Of a stretch of 64,000 bases of DNA, positions 16,158 through 25,223 are shown piece by piece. Positions within the stretch are counted from its first letter, which is position 1, and every line of letters begins with the position of its first letter. The notes under the pieces were generated by a model. That model worked only from the letters and a program-made list of their open reading frames with translations. It was not told where the DNA came from and made no database searches. This stretch comes from an uncultured Kordia sp. (lineage in GTDB: Bacteria > Bacteroidota > Bacteroidia > Flavobacteriales > Flavobacteriaceae): assembly GCF_947496985.1 (NCBI RefSeq), contig NZ_CANMEZ010000012.1, positions 62,001-126,000 on the forward strand, written 5' to 3'. Position numbers and translations under genes: made by a program.

Positions 16158-18581
16158 TTATCTTTTTAGTGTGAAATGCCCTGTAAATGCTCTTCCATCT
16201 TCTAATTGAACAGAAAACCAATAATCACTTGATGGCATTTTTGCACCTTTATTGGTTCCATTCCAAGCATCATCAGCATTTATTAATACTCTAAGAAGTT
16301 TCCCGAAACGATCGTAGATGTATACTTGTGTTTTTGATTGAAACATGTCTGATATTCCTTTGATTTGCCATGTATCATTTACACCATCATTGTTTGGTGT
16401 GAAAAATTTCGGGTATCCTATTACTGCGATTTCTTCGTTTACAATTCCACAATTATTTTTTACATCTTTTATATATACCGTATGAAAACCTGCTCCTACA
16501 TTTTCAAATATATTTGATTCTTGATAGACTCCATTTGGATTATCTAATGCATATACATATTCACCTTCTCCAGAGACCAACACAGTTACTAGGTTTTCAT
16601 CTGAAATGTCATCAACTTTAATCGTATTGATCGTTGCTACATCTGAAGGTTGTACCATAATTGTATTCGTTTTGGAACAACCGCCAATTTTTGTAACTGT
16701 TACAGTATAATTTCCAATTTGATTGACTTGAATTCCGGGTGTTGTTTCTCCTGTAGACCACAGAAATGTATATTCACTATAGTTACTAGTAATTCCGCTT
16801 TGTAATGTTATCAATTGTGGTGTATAGTTGACACAATAGTATACTGTATCCGAAGTTGGAATATTTGGCAAGTTAATTACATTTAACATCACTTCTCCGA
16901 TTCCGTAACATTCTCCATTAAGTTCCACTCGCGCATAAATGGTTTGTGAATATGCTTCTGTATTAGAAAAATTTGTGCCTAACGGATTCGTCAACAATAG
17001 TGCATTTTGAAGTGTTTCATAATACGCCACAGTAGTTCCTGCTGGCAAGCCATTTAAGATTTGCCCGTCTGCCAATGATAAATCAAATATTGTTAGTCCG
17101 ACTTCTTCTTCCGCATCGCAGGCATTTAGACTTGCATTGTTTATTGCATTCGAACTTACTGATAAGACGACTTCAGCTGTATGTACACAGCCAGAAACTA
17201 AATCGGTTACTTCGGCATATACCGTTTGCGGATTGGACAGATTTGTATACGCATTTGTTGTGATTTCTTGCGTAAGCGTACTATCTTCATAATAACGCAC
17301 TTGACGTTCGGCTAAAATTCCTGCTGCAACTTCTTGCGCATATTCAAATAGATTGAAGACTGTTGCTCCTGTTGTTGATCCACATTGCACTATTGAGATG
17401 TCCTCTGTAGTTGGCAATCCGTAAATGGTTGCCGTAATTGGACTTCGAACACCACCAGTACATCCTGAAAATGCTGGCAATACCCAAAACGTAGTAGTTT
17501 CCGAAACCGTAACCGTATAACTTTCTCCATTGTGAATTGGTGTCGTTGCCGTTTCTGAATCGAACCATAAAATAGTATCTGCATTGGTATCCACATTTAA
17601 AACAATTGTATCTTCATCACAACTTGCGCCTTCTGTCAATGTTGATTTTGGTGTTTCAATTCGTGTACTTGCAGATAGATTAATCATTGGTTCACCTGGC
17701 ATTCCTCCATATTCTATAATGTATCCTTGCGGATGATATGGATTGTTTGGATCCATTGAACCTGCATTTGGCAAATCGTTCCAAGAACCTAACAATCCTA
17801 TACTTGGATCTGTAATATGCGCATAATGTTCTTCTCCAAAGTTGTTTGGCTCACCTGAATTCCAAAAGGTATATGAACCGTTTTGCGCCGTTCCATTGAC
17901 TTGCCCTATCCAAAACACCGTACCAGCTTCAGGTCCTGTCACCCATTGCCAAGTTCCTTCCTGATTTACATCTGAAGCGCCAATCCAACCTGTTCCAGAA
18001 CTTTGCGAACCTGCCAATTCAGCTTCCTCTTCCGTTGTCAGTGTTGCTAGATATCCCTGTAATCCAAAATAGGTTTGTGATTCGGCAGCTGCGCGTGCTT
18101 CCGTCCATGTGATTCCTGTGCTTTGCACATAAAAGTAGTAGTGTCCTGTAGATGGCAAATAGTTGGCATCTCCTAGATTTATAGAAAAGAATTTATCTTC
18201 CGTAAAGATTGTTTGTGTTGTTTCAAAAACAACAGCTTCTATTGCAGCTTCATATTCTGCAAATGTTGCTGGTCCAACAAGTGCTAATCTTCCTAGAGCT
18301 GGTGTCCAAAAAGCATTTATATTTGGATGTATTCCTGTGAGTGATAATTGATCTTGTCCATTAGTGTATCCTTCTGAAATTTGAATATATATAACTGGCA
18401 GTGTTGTATCCGCAGGATCTGGGTCAGTGATGGAAACACTTGTAACAATACTCATTGGCATATTTCCACAATATTGCTGATCGCCTTGCGCTGTAATTGT
18501 TGGCGGTGTGTTTTGCGCATGCAAAATCATGGTAGTTAATAGCAAAAAGCATGTTAATATTGATTGAGAAAAACTGCGCAT
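16158..18581 (-). CDS. T9SS type B substrate with C-type lectin domain
   Basis: This 807-residue secreted protein has a signal peptide (1-22), an early beta-rich region, then a C-type lectin domain at about 140-290 with GSYTFWNSGEPNN and a later WND. The EPN motif is the calcium/mannose-type sugar signature. Ig-like modules follow (about 310-700). The last 85 residues are the gliding-motility-associated C-terminal domain (GYPKFFTPNNDGVNDTW ... DYWFSVQLEDGR), which directs export by the type IX system and surface anchoring. A role in sugar or algal surface adhesion is inferred. The gene is monocistronic. Confidence 0.9.
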   Translation of the reverse strand: MRSFSQSILTCFLLLTTMILHAQNTPPTITAQGDQQYCGNMPMSIVTSVSITDPDPADTTLPVIYIQISEGYTNGQDQLSLTGIHPNINAFWTPALGRLALVGPATFAEYEAAIEAVVFETTQTIFTEDKFFSINLGDANYLPSTGHYYFYVQSTGITWTEARAAAESQTYFGLQGYLATLTTEEEAELAGSQSSGTGWIGASDVNQEGTWQWVTGPEAGTVFWIGQVNGTAQNGSYTFWNSGEPNNFGEEHYAHITDPSIGLLGSWNDLPNAGSMDPNNPYHPQGYIIEYGGMPGEPMINLSASTRIETPKSTLTEGASCDEDTIVLNVDTNADTILWFDSETATTPIHNGESYTVTVSETTTFWVLPAFSGCTGGVRSPITATIYGLPTTEDISIVQCGSTTGATVFNLFEYAQEVAAGILAERQVRYYEDSTLTQEITTNAYTNLSNPQTVYAEVTDLVSGCVHTAEVVLSVSSNAINNASLNACDAEEEVGLTIFDLSLADGQILNGLPAGTTVAYYETLQNALLLTNPLGTNFSNTEAYSQTIYARVELNGECYGIGEVMLNVINLPNIPTSDTVYYCVNYTPQLITLQSGITSNYSEYTFLWSTGETTPGIQVNQIGNYTVTVTKIGGCSKTNTIMVQPSDVATINTIKVDDISDENLVTVLVSGEGEYVYALDNPNGVYQESNIFENVGAGFHTVYIKDVKNNCGIVNEEIAVIGYPKFFTPNNDGVNDTWQIKGISDMFQSKTQVYIYDRFGKLLRVLINADDAWNGTNKGAKMPSSDYWFSVQLEDGRAFTGHFTLKR

Positions 18582-18643
18582 GTTAGTCTTAGTATAACTC
18601 TAAAAATAGCTATTTTTTCCTAGCATAACAGCTTACTAGTCAT

Positions 18644-18677
18644 TTTTTAACAACTACAACGTTGTAGTTGTTAAAAA
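18644..18677. other. 34-base perfect palindrome overlapping a stop codon
   Basis: Each half has 17 bases (TTTTTAACAACTACAAC and its complement) with no spacer. It covers the stop codon of the gene at 18671. The arms end in A on both outgoing sides, so there is no T-tract after the stem in either direction, and a standard intrinsic terminator is not a clean fit. Confidence 0.7.
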
Positions 18678-19579
18678 TTTGTTCGCACGATCTTTTCTGG
18701 GTAGATTTTCTTGATTTCTTCCTGAGCAATTTCTGTTAACTCGTTAAATAAAAGTTGATGTTTTTTCATTGCCAATTCATCTCGAAATCCGCTAATGACT
18801 TTAGCTATTTGTTGTTTGATCGCTCCAAGAAATTGTTTGGATATATTGTATTCTACTTTTAAAGCGATTAAAGTATTCGAAGTGTTTTTTCGTACATATT
18901 TTTTTACTTCTTCAAGCAATTCTCCAAAAGAAACCGTTGTATTTTTTATTATAATTTCATCTTGTGTTTTGATGTGGATTTTTAAGGCATTTTGTAAAGT
19001 TTCTTCGCTTAGCTCAATGTTTTCATTAGGTTTTTTTAAACTTTTACTCCCATTAACTTCTAAAAAATTTAGAATTAATAATCTGTAATATATATGATCA
19101 AAACTTTCAGGAGTGAGGATTTTTGCCACTTTTGAAGTTACATCTTGTACATTGTTTGCTGTTTTTATTTCCTTTAAAATTTTATCGAGCTGATTCATTT
19201 TAGAGCTTTCGTATCCTTCTTGCTTTTCTAAAACAGCTGAACACTCTCTGAATGTATCCATATCAAAATTACCAGCACTCAGTTGTCCCAACATAAAGTT
19301 CATGAAACCTAATTTTGAATATTTAATACTTGTGTATCTTCCACTATTTTTTAGAAAATATATGTAGTTTTCACCGCTGGTTCCTTTAAACACATTTGCT
19401 TCTGACAGCATTTTTTCTGCTTGCTGTACATATTCACGGAGTGCTTTTCCTTCATCTTTAAAATTACTATCGTAACATTTCATGTATGCATCTTCAAAAC
19501 TCACATTGTTTGATTGTGCTGAAAGTATTGAAATTGAGCCAAGAAAAATAATGAATAACTGTATTAATTTCATGAGCAT
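18671..19579 (-). CDS. Secreted protein with ExbD-like C-terminal domain, paralogue A
   Basis: A signal peptide (1-22) is followed by an N-terminal helical domain shared with the genes at 19591 and 21461, containing conserved Cys35 and Cys113 and the motif GTSGENYIYFLKN. Residues about 200-298 resemble the periplasmic part of Bacteroidetes ExbD, most clearly near SGFRDELAMKK and EIKKIYPEKIV (ExbD: ..ELRDe.akkkyg...L...q...I...yP..I). The membrane anchor and Asp of true ExbD are absent. The function is unknown; I infer a periplasmic partner or decoy of TonB-type machinery. It is the last of four co-directional genes. Confidence 0.72.
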   Translation of the reverse strand: MLMKLIQLFIIFLGSISILSAQSNNVSFEDAYMKCYDSNFKDEGKALREYVQQAEKMLSEANVFKGTSGENYIYFLKNSGRYTSIKYSKLGFMNFMLGQLSAGNFDMDTFRECSAVLEKQEGYESSKMNQLDKILKEIKTANNVQDVTSKVAKILTPESFDHIYYRLLILNFLEVNGSKSLKKPNENIELSEETLQNALKIHIKTQDEIIIKNTTVSFGELLEEVKKYVRKNTSNTLIALKVEYNISKQFLGAIKQQIAKVISGFRDELAMKKHQLLFNELTEIAQEEIKKIYPEKIVRTNF

Positions 19580-19590
19580 TTTGTTTTTCT

Positions 19591-20520
19591 TTATTTAATA
19601 ATATCTATAATCTTAACTGGAAACTCTCTATCTATCCATACTTTTTGATCAAATTTCAATTCATTGTATACTGAATTATACTTTTTTATTGATAATTGAT
19701 CTCTGAGCTCCCAATACACTTTATTTACCTCATCTTCTACTTTTATATAAAATTTTAATAACACACTTTTAGATATTTTAAAAGCAATAATCTTTGCATT
19801 TATATCCGTTTGCAAGTATGTTTTAACACTTCCATTCAATTGCTGAAGAGTCATTTTTTTGTTCTTTATGAGAATCACATCTTCTTCTGTTAATTCTATT
19901 ATCAATGCAGTTTCCATTTCTTTAGCTGAAGGTTTTTTATTTAAATCAACCTCTTCCACTGTTGGTTTTACATGGTATGCTTCTATAAATGTAAAAGCTA
20001 TCAATTTGTAGTAATCATGAGTAAAGTCTTCAGCTGTGAATCTTTTTAAAATTTCATCTTGTATTTCAGCAATACTCATTGTCACTTTGTTTTCTCTAAT
20101 AGATTTGATGAAATTCGTATTCTCATTCATACGAGATTCTGTGAACCCTTTTGAATTACGCAGTGCTTTTACACATGGTTCAAATTTACTTTTATCGAAT
20201 TCATTAGTTCCAATCATAAATTTTATAATATAATCTTGAATTCCTAAACTTTTAACATCGGAGCTCTCGATTTTTTTTAAATTCCGAAAGAAGTTTAGAT
20301 AACTTTCACCTGAACTATCTCTTAGTAATTTATTTTCAATTAGTGTAGTTTCTGCATTTTGAATAATATTTTTAAACTTAGCGCCATTGTCTCTAAAAGC
20401 ATTGTAAAAACAATTCAATGCAGCGGTTTCTTTTTCAAAATTTCCTGTTTGCCCAAAAATATTCATTGAACCACATAAAAGCAGTACACATATAAGTTGC
20501 TGAAATATTGTTTTCATCAT
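19591..20520 (-). CDS. Secreted protein with ExbD-like C-terminal domain, paralogue B
   Basis: The 309 residues have a signal peptide (1-24), the shared N-terminal domain with Cys37 and Cys116 and the motif RDSSGESYLNFFRN, and a segment FTHDYYKLIAFTFIEAY that aligns with FDHIYYRLLILNFLEVN in paralogue A. The C-terminal ~100 residues again look ExbD-like (VYWELRDQLSIKKY ... DREFPVKII). It lies 11 bases upstream of paralogue A in transcription order, so the pair are probably one transcript from a tandem duplication. No family is recognised for the N-terminal domain. Confidence 0.72.
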   Translation of the reverse strand: MMKTIFQQLICVLLLCGSMNIFGQTGNFEKETAALNCFYNAFRDNGAKFKNIIQNAETTLIENKLLRDSSGESYLNFFRNLKKIESSDVKSLGIQDYIIKFMIGTNEFDKSKFEPCVKALRNSKGFTESRMNENTNFIKSIRENKVTMSIAEIQDEILKRFTAEDFTHDYYKLIAFTFIEAYHVKPTVEEVDLNKKPSAKEMETALIIELTEEDVILIKNKKMTLQQLNGSVKTYLQTDINAKIIAFKISKSVLLKFYIKVEDEVNKVYWELRDQLSIKKYNSVYNELKFDQKVWIDREFPVKIIDIIK

Positions 20521-20534
20521 TTTTTATCTTGAGT

Positions 20535-21428
20535 TTACTTCAATTGCTTCTTTATAAAACTCAGCAGCTTATTTTCATAGTTTTTTCCGCCTTTAGCGTA
20601 TACATCAAAATGTCCTGCATCTTTTACTAATACAAATTCTTTTTCGGCGGAAGCCAAATTTTCATAAAGTTGTTCTCCGTAGGTGTAGTGTATATTTTCA
20701 TCATTATCTCCATGCCCAATAAAAATCGGTTGCTGAATATTTGCTACTGAAATTACAGGTTTTACTTCATCAGGAATAAAGTTCGCAATTTTGCCTGCTT
20801 CCTGCAATGCAGCATCCGTAATGAAACGCACACCAATGCCTTTACATATCTTTTTTTGATAATCGTATACAGTTTGATTTAATTCTGTAAATGTACTTTC
20901 TATAACACCAAATTCAATGCGTTTGTCATGTTCTAAAGCTTGAATTGCAATAGCGCCACCAAGTGAGTTTCCCCAGATTCCAACCGAAAGTTTTGGGTTT
21001 TTCTGTTTTATGAAATCTACAATTTTAGAAATATCTTTTTTCTCATAGAAACCATATGTACAGTATTTTCCACCGCTTTCACCATGCGCTCTTCCGTCAA
21101 ATACAATTGAAGCGATTCCTTTGTTGGCTAAGTTTCCTGCGAGTCCTAAAAAATGTTCTTTACAACCGCCAATTCCATGAAGGAGAATCATGATTCCTTT
21201 AGTTTCTGTAGTGTTCGATTTTACCCAATAGCCTTTTAATTGAATACTATCTTCTACTTGTATCGCGAGCGTTTCACTTTCTAAATTGAGCGATTTTGGT
21301 GTTATAGCCAAGTTGATTCGTTGCGGCTGTATAATAGCATACGGAGCTATATGAATAGCAAGCACATAACTTGCAATTCCTACGAAAATTAAAAGTCCTA
21401 ACAGTAGATATAGCAACTTTTTTTTCAT
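20535..21428 (-). CDS. Alpha/beta hydrolase, membrane-anchored
   Basis: The 297-residue protein has one N-terminal hydrophobic helix (1-25) and an alpha/beta-hydrolase fold. An oxyanion-type HG loop is seen in LLHGIGGCKEHF, the nucleophile elbow in GNSLGGA, an acid in GHGDNDENI and the catalytic His in DAGHFDVY. It resembles the family of YqkD/BEM46-like hydrolases. The substrate is unknown. It sits between members of the secreted paralogue family, 14 bases upstream of paralogue B, so it may be expressed with them. Confidence 0.85.
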   Translation of the reverse strand: MKKKLLYLLLGLLIFVGIASYVLAIHIAPYAIIQPQRINLAITPKSLNLESETLAIQVEDSIQLKGYWVKSNTTETKGIMILLHGIGGCKEHFLGLAGNLANKGIASIVFDGRAHGESGGKYCTYGFYEKKDISKIVDFIKQKNPKLSVGIWGNSLGGAIAIQALEHDKRIEFGVIESTFTELNQTVYDYQKKICKGIGVRFITDAALQEAGKIANFIPDEVKPVISVANIQQPIFIGHGDNDENIHYTYGEQLYENLASAEKEFVLVKDAGHFDVYAKGGKNYENKLLSFIKKQLK

Positions 21429-21460
21429 GCTATTTACGAATCAAACGTTTTCTGTACATG

Positions 21461-22036
21461 CTAATTTTGTCCTTTTGGCGGATTGCTTTGCTTTTTGTTT
21501 GCAGTATTAAATTTGTCAATTAATGAAAATGTAAGGTATTTGTAAAAGTCGTGATCAAAATCTTTTGCTTCAAAAATTAAAAGTAATTTTTCTGTTATAG
21601 CAGTTATTTTAGGGTTGCTACTTCCTGAAGAAGATAGTTGTATCAATTTGCTGAGTTTTGAACCTTCAAAGTTTTCCGATTTCATCATTACCTGCATACA
21701 AGTCATGTTTTCTTTTACTTTTACTTTGTCGCTCATTCCTTCAATTACATGATCACTTACACCTAAACTTGAAATGCGTCCGTCCACTGCTTTTTCTATA
21801 TTTTTAAATAATGCTATGTAACTTTCGCCACTTGTATCTTTTAAAAGCTTTGCTGCTACTAGTTTTTGTTCGGCGTTTTTGATGAGCTCTTTTAATTCAG
21901 CTCCATCATCTTCAAATATTCCATACATACAGTTCATGTATGTAGCTTCTAATTCATAGTTTTTATCTTGTCCAAAACTTACACATGAAGTGAATAAGAT
22001 AATGGCGCATATGATCGGCTTTAGCATTTTATTCAT
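21461..22036 (-). CDS. Secreted protein, short paralogue C without ExbD-like domain
   Basis: I use the ATG at 22036; a TTG further upstream is unlikely. The 191 residues have a signal sequence (FTSC may be a lipobox at Cys18, or cleavage follows SFGQ), then the shared domain with Cys36, Cys113 and KDTSGESYIALFKN, and FDHDFYKYLTFSLID near the end. It ends where paralogues A and B continue into their ExbD-like part. So the N-terminal domain can stand alone. It heads the four-gene minus-strand run and is cut off from the barrel gene upstream by a strong hairpin. Confidence 0.72.
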   Translation of the reverse strand: MNKMLKPIICAIILFTSCVSFGQDKNYELEATYMNCMYGIFEDDGAELKELIKNAEQKLVAAKLLKDTSGESYIALFKNIEKAVDGRISSLGVSDHVIEGMSDKVKVKENMTCMQVMMKSENFEGSKLSKLIQLSSSGSSNPKITAITEKLLLIFEAKDFDHDFYKYLTFSLIDKFNTANKKQSNPPKGQN

Positions 22037-22110
22037 GATTATTTTCTGTTTGACGATTGTTTTCAGCAATTAGTTACATTTTGTTTTCAATATACAAACT
22101 CTATTCCATA

Positions 22111-22144
22111 AAAAAAGCTTTTGAGAATATTCAAAAGCTTTTTT
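22111..22144. terminator. Strong bidirectional hairpin terminator
   Basis: Fourteen-base arms AAAAAAGCTTTTGA and TCAAAAGCTTTTTT enclose GAATAT. It lies 23 bases past the stop of the outer-membrane barrel gene and ends that transcript. Confidence 0.9.
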
Positions 22145-22167
22145 GTATTTGTTAGTTTTTATTTTGT

Positions 22168-24939
22168 CTAGAAAAATTCCATTCCGCCACTTTTTTTGCC
22201 ACCTACTTTACTGATTTTATAGGTAAACCCTAACATAAAGTAACGTTGCAATACGGTACTTTGCGAATCTTGAATGTAATCAGCAGTTACCGATCTACGT
22301 GTGTTTATATTTTGATTTAATAAATCGTATGCCGTTAGTTTGATGGTTCCTTTTTCTTTTAAGATTTTGATTCCTAAACTCATATTCCAAAATAATGCAC
22401 TTCGTTCAAAACCTGGCGCTACATTGGTTCGATATGTATAACGTAAATCGTTTCCAAAGACAATGTTTTTTGGCCAAAATGTAGTTGTTTTTAACCCTAC
22501 ATTATGTGTTTGAAATGTTTCATCATTAAAGTTATCCAAGCTGTACTTTGTTGAGTTTAATGATACAGAATATCTCGGTTCTATTTCTAATAATTCTTTG
22601 TAATTGTAATTAACACTTGCTCTTGGTGTTAATGCATTTCGTTTTGTTGAAAATTTCACACCATTACTAAAGTTAAATTCTTTATTGTAATTATTATATA
22701 TTCCAACTCTAAAACGCACTGAAGAACTATCGCGTTTTATTGTTTTATTATATGAAAAGCCTCCGCTTCCTCTTAATACTCCATCAACATTTGTGTAAGT
22801 TGTCGTTCTAATTCTGTTTTCATCTGTAACAGATATTGGTACAATTCTATCATTTGTTAGTCCTCCCGAAACCCATAAGAAGAATCCACTTTTACTTTTG
22901 AAATCATAGTTGTTATAATTTGCATATAAACGATGATTGAATTCACGATTTAGACTTGGGTTACCAACCGTAATGTTTAGCGGATTACTTACATCTGCAA
23001 CAGGCTGTAATTGTCGTGCACTTGGTGCTTGCGTGTTCGTATTATAGTTTAACGAAACACTTGTTCCTTGTTTGATACGATAACGAATGTAACTATTAAT
23101 ATTGATATCTGTAAAATTTGATGTTACTTCCGTATTTTGGATGAATTCTTCATTTTTCAATTCAGAGATACGCACACCAGTATTCAAACTTAAATACAGT
23201 TTTTCAGTTTCGTAGTTGATTCCAATTTTTGGTAAATGTGTTTGAAAGTTTACTTTTAAATCTGAACTCAACGTTTCATTAAAATCATCATATTGATTTG
23301 TTGTATTATCAAAATCAAACACTTTTTTATCATTGCGTTCACGTCTATTACTGAAACTATATCCTACATCTATGAAGAGTTTTTCTTTTAACGGAATTCT
23401 ATATTCAATATCTGCCGTAAGTGTTCTTTCTTTTGAATCAATATCAGTTAATTGGTCTCTTGTTTCGAGTGATGGAGTTGTTCCAAATATTTCGTTCGTT
23501 GTATTTAAAAAGTTCTCAGAAGTATTGTTAATTATTCCATTATTTATATTAAAACTTAAGTATGAACCTTTACTTCCAAACTTTTTGATAATGTCTATAT
23601 CACTTCCAAAATTACGACGTTCAGAATCTGTTCTGTTACGTGAATCACCTCTGTTTAAAATCGTTCCAGCATCGTCTAATGATTCTTCATTTCGTGATGA
23701 AAAGTTTTCTCCTTCTGTAAATCTAAAACTTGGCGCTACTACTACTTTAAATGTAGAATCAATTTCAAATTGCAATTCTGCAGTTGCTCTATGACTATCA
23801 TTTAAGTTTGTAGATGTACTTCTTGAGTTTGTAAAGAAACTTCCGTCTGGCAAAATGTTTTCACGCTCTACTCTACTTTCGTTTTCCGAATCGGCTCGTG
23901 AGAAGAAGTAATCTGCTATAATTTCCGTTTTATCTTTATATTCATCGACAAAACTTGCACCTACATTTGAAGATGTTGTAATTCCTTGTCCGCCACCAAA
24001 GCTTAATCCGCCAACAGAAAATGAGCCATTTCTACTCCAAGAAATTCCGCCACCTGCATTCCCCATCATATCATAGATTTCATCAAAACTAAACCCTGAA
24101 CTGTTGATGTTATTTTTACTTGCTAATACGCTTACTCGTTGTTTATCATTAAAATAGTTTCCTATTCCACTCATTGCATAGCGTTCATCCGTTCCACCAC
24201 TAATAGTACCACGTCCAAAGAACCCTTTGTTTTGGTCTTCTTTGAGTTCTATGTTTATCGTTTGTTCTTCTGAAGTCCCTTGTTTTCCGGTAAATTCTTC
24301 AGATTCACTTTTTGTAGTCGTTACTTGAATTTTATCAACGATTTCTTTCGTTAAGTTCTTCGTTGCAATATTTGGATCATTCCCAAAGAATGGCTTTCCG
24401 TTTACTAAAATTTTGTTTACTTCTTTACCATTTACCGTAATTTTTCCGTCACTATCCACCTCAACACCTGGTAATTTTTTAATTAAATCTTCTACTGTTG
24501 CATCTGGTCTAGCTTTAAAAGAATCTGCATTAAATTCCAGGGTATCTTTTTTTACCGTAATTGGTGCACGCACAGCTACCAATTGTACAGCGTCTAACTC
24601 GTTTGAAGCTGGCTCCATAATAATATCTGGTAATTCAATTACTGATTTATCCAACGTAATTTTTTGCTTGTACGTTTGAAATCCATTAAACGTTATAAAC
24701 AAGTTCACTTCTTTGAGTTTGGTCCGTGTACCCAATTCAAACATTCCTTTTTTATCACTAATTGTATATGTGATTAATGTAGTGTCTTTGATGGATTCTA
24801 AATATACCGTTGCAGATTCTAACGGTGTTTTTGTAGTGTTGTCAATAATTTTTCCTTTGACTTCGTATTCCTGTGCAGCAATTTGTCCAGAAAATAAACT
24901 GATCATAATAACCAGTAGCGTAATAAATGGTTTATTCAT
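22168..24939 (-). CDS. Outer membrane beta-barrel protein, TonB-dependent receptor-like
   Basis: I choose the ATG at 24939, which opens a clean signal peptide (MNKPFITLLVIMISLFSGQIAAQ). The order is a carboxypeptidase-regulatory-like beta-sandwich (about 25-110), a plug-like region (PGVEVDSDGKITVNGKEVNK ... VNGKPFFGNDPN), and a long barrel typical of the Bacteroidetes OMP_b-brl_3 group, ending in a final aromatic FF. The 923-residue length is usual. The ligand is unknown, and there is no SusD-like partner beside it, so a polysaccharide locus is unlikely. The neighbours downstream include two secreted ExbD-like proteins. Confidence 0.88.
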   Translation of the reverse strand: MNKPFITLLVIMISLFSGQIAAQEYEVKGKIIDNTTKTPLESATVYLESIKDTTLITYTISDKKGMFELGTRTKLKEVNLFITFNGFQTYKQKITLDKSVIELPDIIMEPASNELDAVQLVAVRAPITVKKDTLEFNADSFKARPDATVEDLIKKLPGVEVDSDGKITVNGKEVNKILVNGKPFFGNDPNIATKNLTKEIVDKIQVTTTKSESEEFTGKQGTSEEQTINIELKEDQNKGFFGRGTISGGTDERYAMSGIGNYFNDKQRVSVLASKNNINSSGFSFDEIYDMMGNAGGGISWSRNGSFSVGGLSFGGGQGITTSSNVGASFVDEYKDKTEIIADYFFSRADSENESRVERENILPDGSFFTNSRSTSTNLNDSHRATAELQFEIDSTFKVVVAPSFRFTEGENFSSRNEESLDDAGTILNRGDSRNRTDSERRNFGSDIDIIKKFGSKGSYLSFNINNGIINNTSENFLNTTNEIFGTTPSLETRDQLTDIDSKERTLTADIEYRIPLKEKLFIDVGYSFSNRRERNDKKVFDFDNTTNQYDDFNETLSSDLKVNFQTHLPKIGINYETEKLYLSLNTGVRISELKNEEFIQNTEVTSNFTDININSYIRYRIKQGTSVSLNYNTNTQAPSARQLQPVADVSNPLNITVGNPSLNREFNHRLYANYNNYDFKSKSGFFLWVSGGLTNDRIVPISVTDENRIRTTTYTNVDGVLRGSGGFSYNKTIKRDSSSVRFRVGIYNNYNKEFNFSNGVKFSTKRNALTPRASVNYNYKELLEIEPRYSVSLNSTKYSLDNFNDETFQTHNVGLKTTTFWPKNIVFGNDLRYTYRTNVAPGFERSALFWNMSLGIKILKEKGTIKLTAYDLLNQNINTRRSVTADYIQDSQSTVLQRYFMLGFTYKISKVGGKKSGGMEFF

Positions 24940-25180
24940 TTTAATTTTTTGATTGATGGTAATCGGTTTGTCCCACAAACAAACAGAAAAAAAGGTTATT
25001 TATTATTAAAATAATCTTAAAAATATTTTTTAAATCTTAAAATATAGGAATACATCAAAGCTAAGCTTACATTTTAACGTTTTTGCAAGTATTTTATGTC
25101 ATTGAATTTTTATTTTTTAAATTAAAGTTCGTATTTACACATCGCTGATTTACTTTTTTAATTTGATTTTCTTTATTGAT

Positions 25181-25188
25181 TACTTTTG
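25181..25188 (+). promoter_or_regulatory. Promoter -7 box of the TPR-AraC gene
   Basis: TACTTTTG fits TAnnTTTG exactly, with TTTG at 25162-25165 as a possible upstream box 15 bases away. The box lies 36 bases before the ATG at 25224, which argues against the earlier TTG at 25176 as a start. Confidence 0.6.
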
Positions 25189-25223
25189 TTTGTCAGCTAT
25201 ACGTTTTAATTCCTACTTTACTT

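Noticed and set aside
23333-23794. Plus-strand frame of 153 codons inside the outer-membrane barrel gene
   Set aside because: Antisense to a full-length barrel protein with clear domains; no promoter or family likeness.
22168-24939. Barrel protein as SusC of a polysaccharide utilisation locus
   Set aside because: No SusD-like, glycoside hydrolase or sulfatase gene adjoins it.
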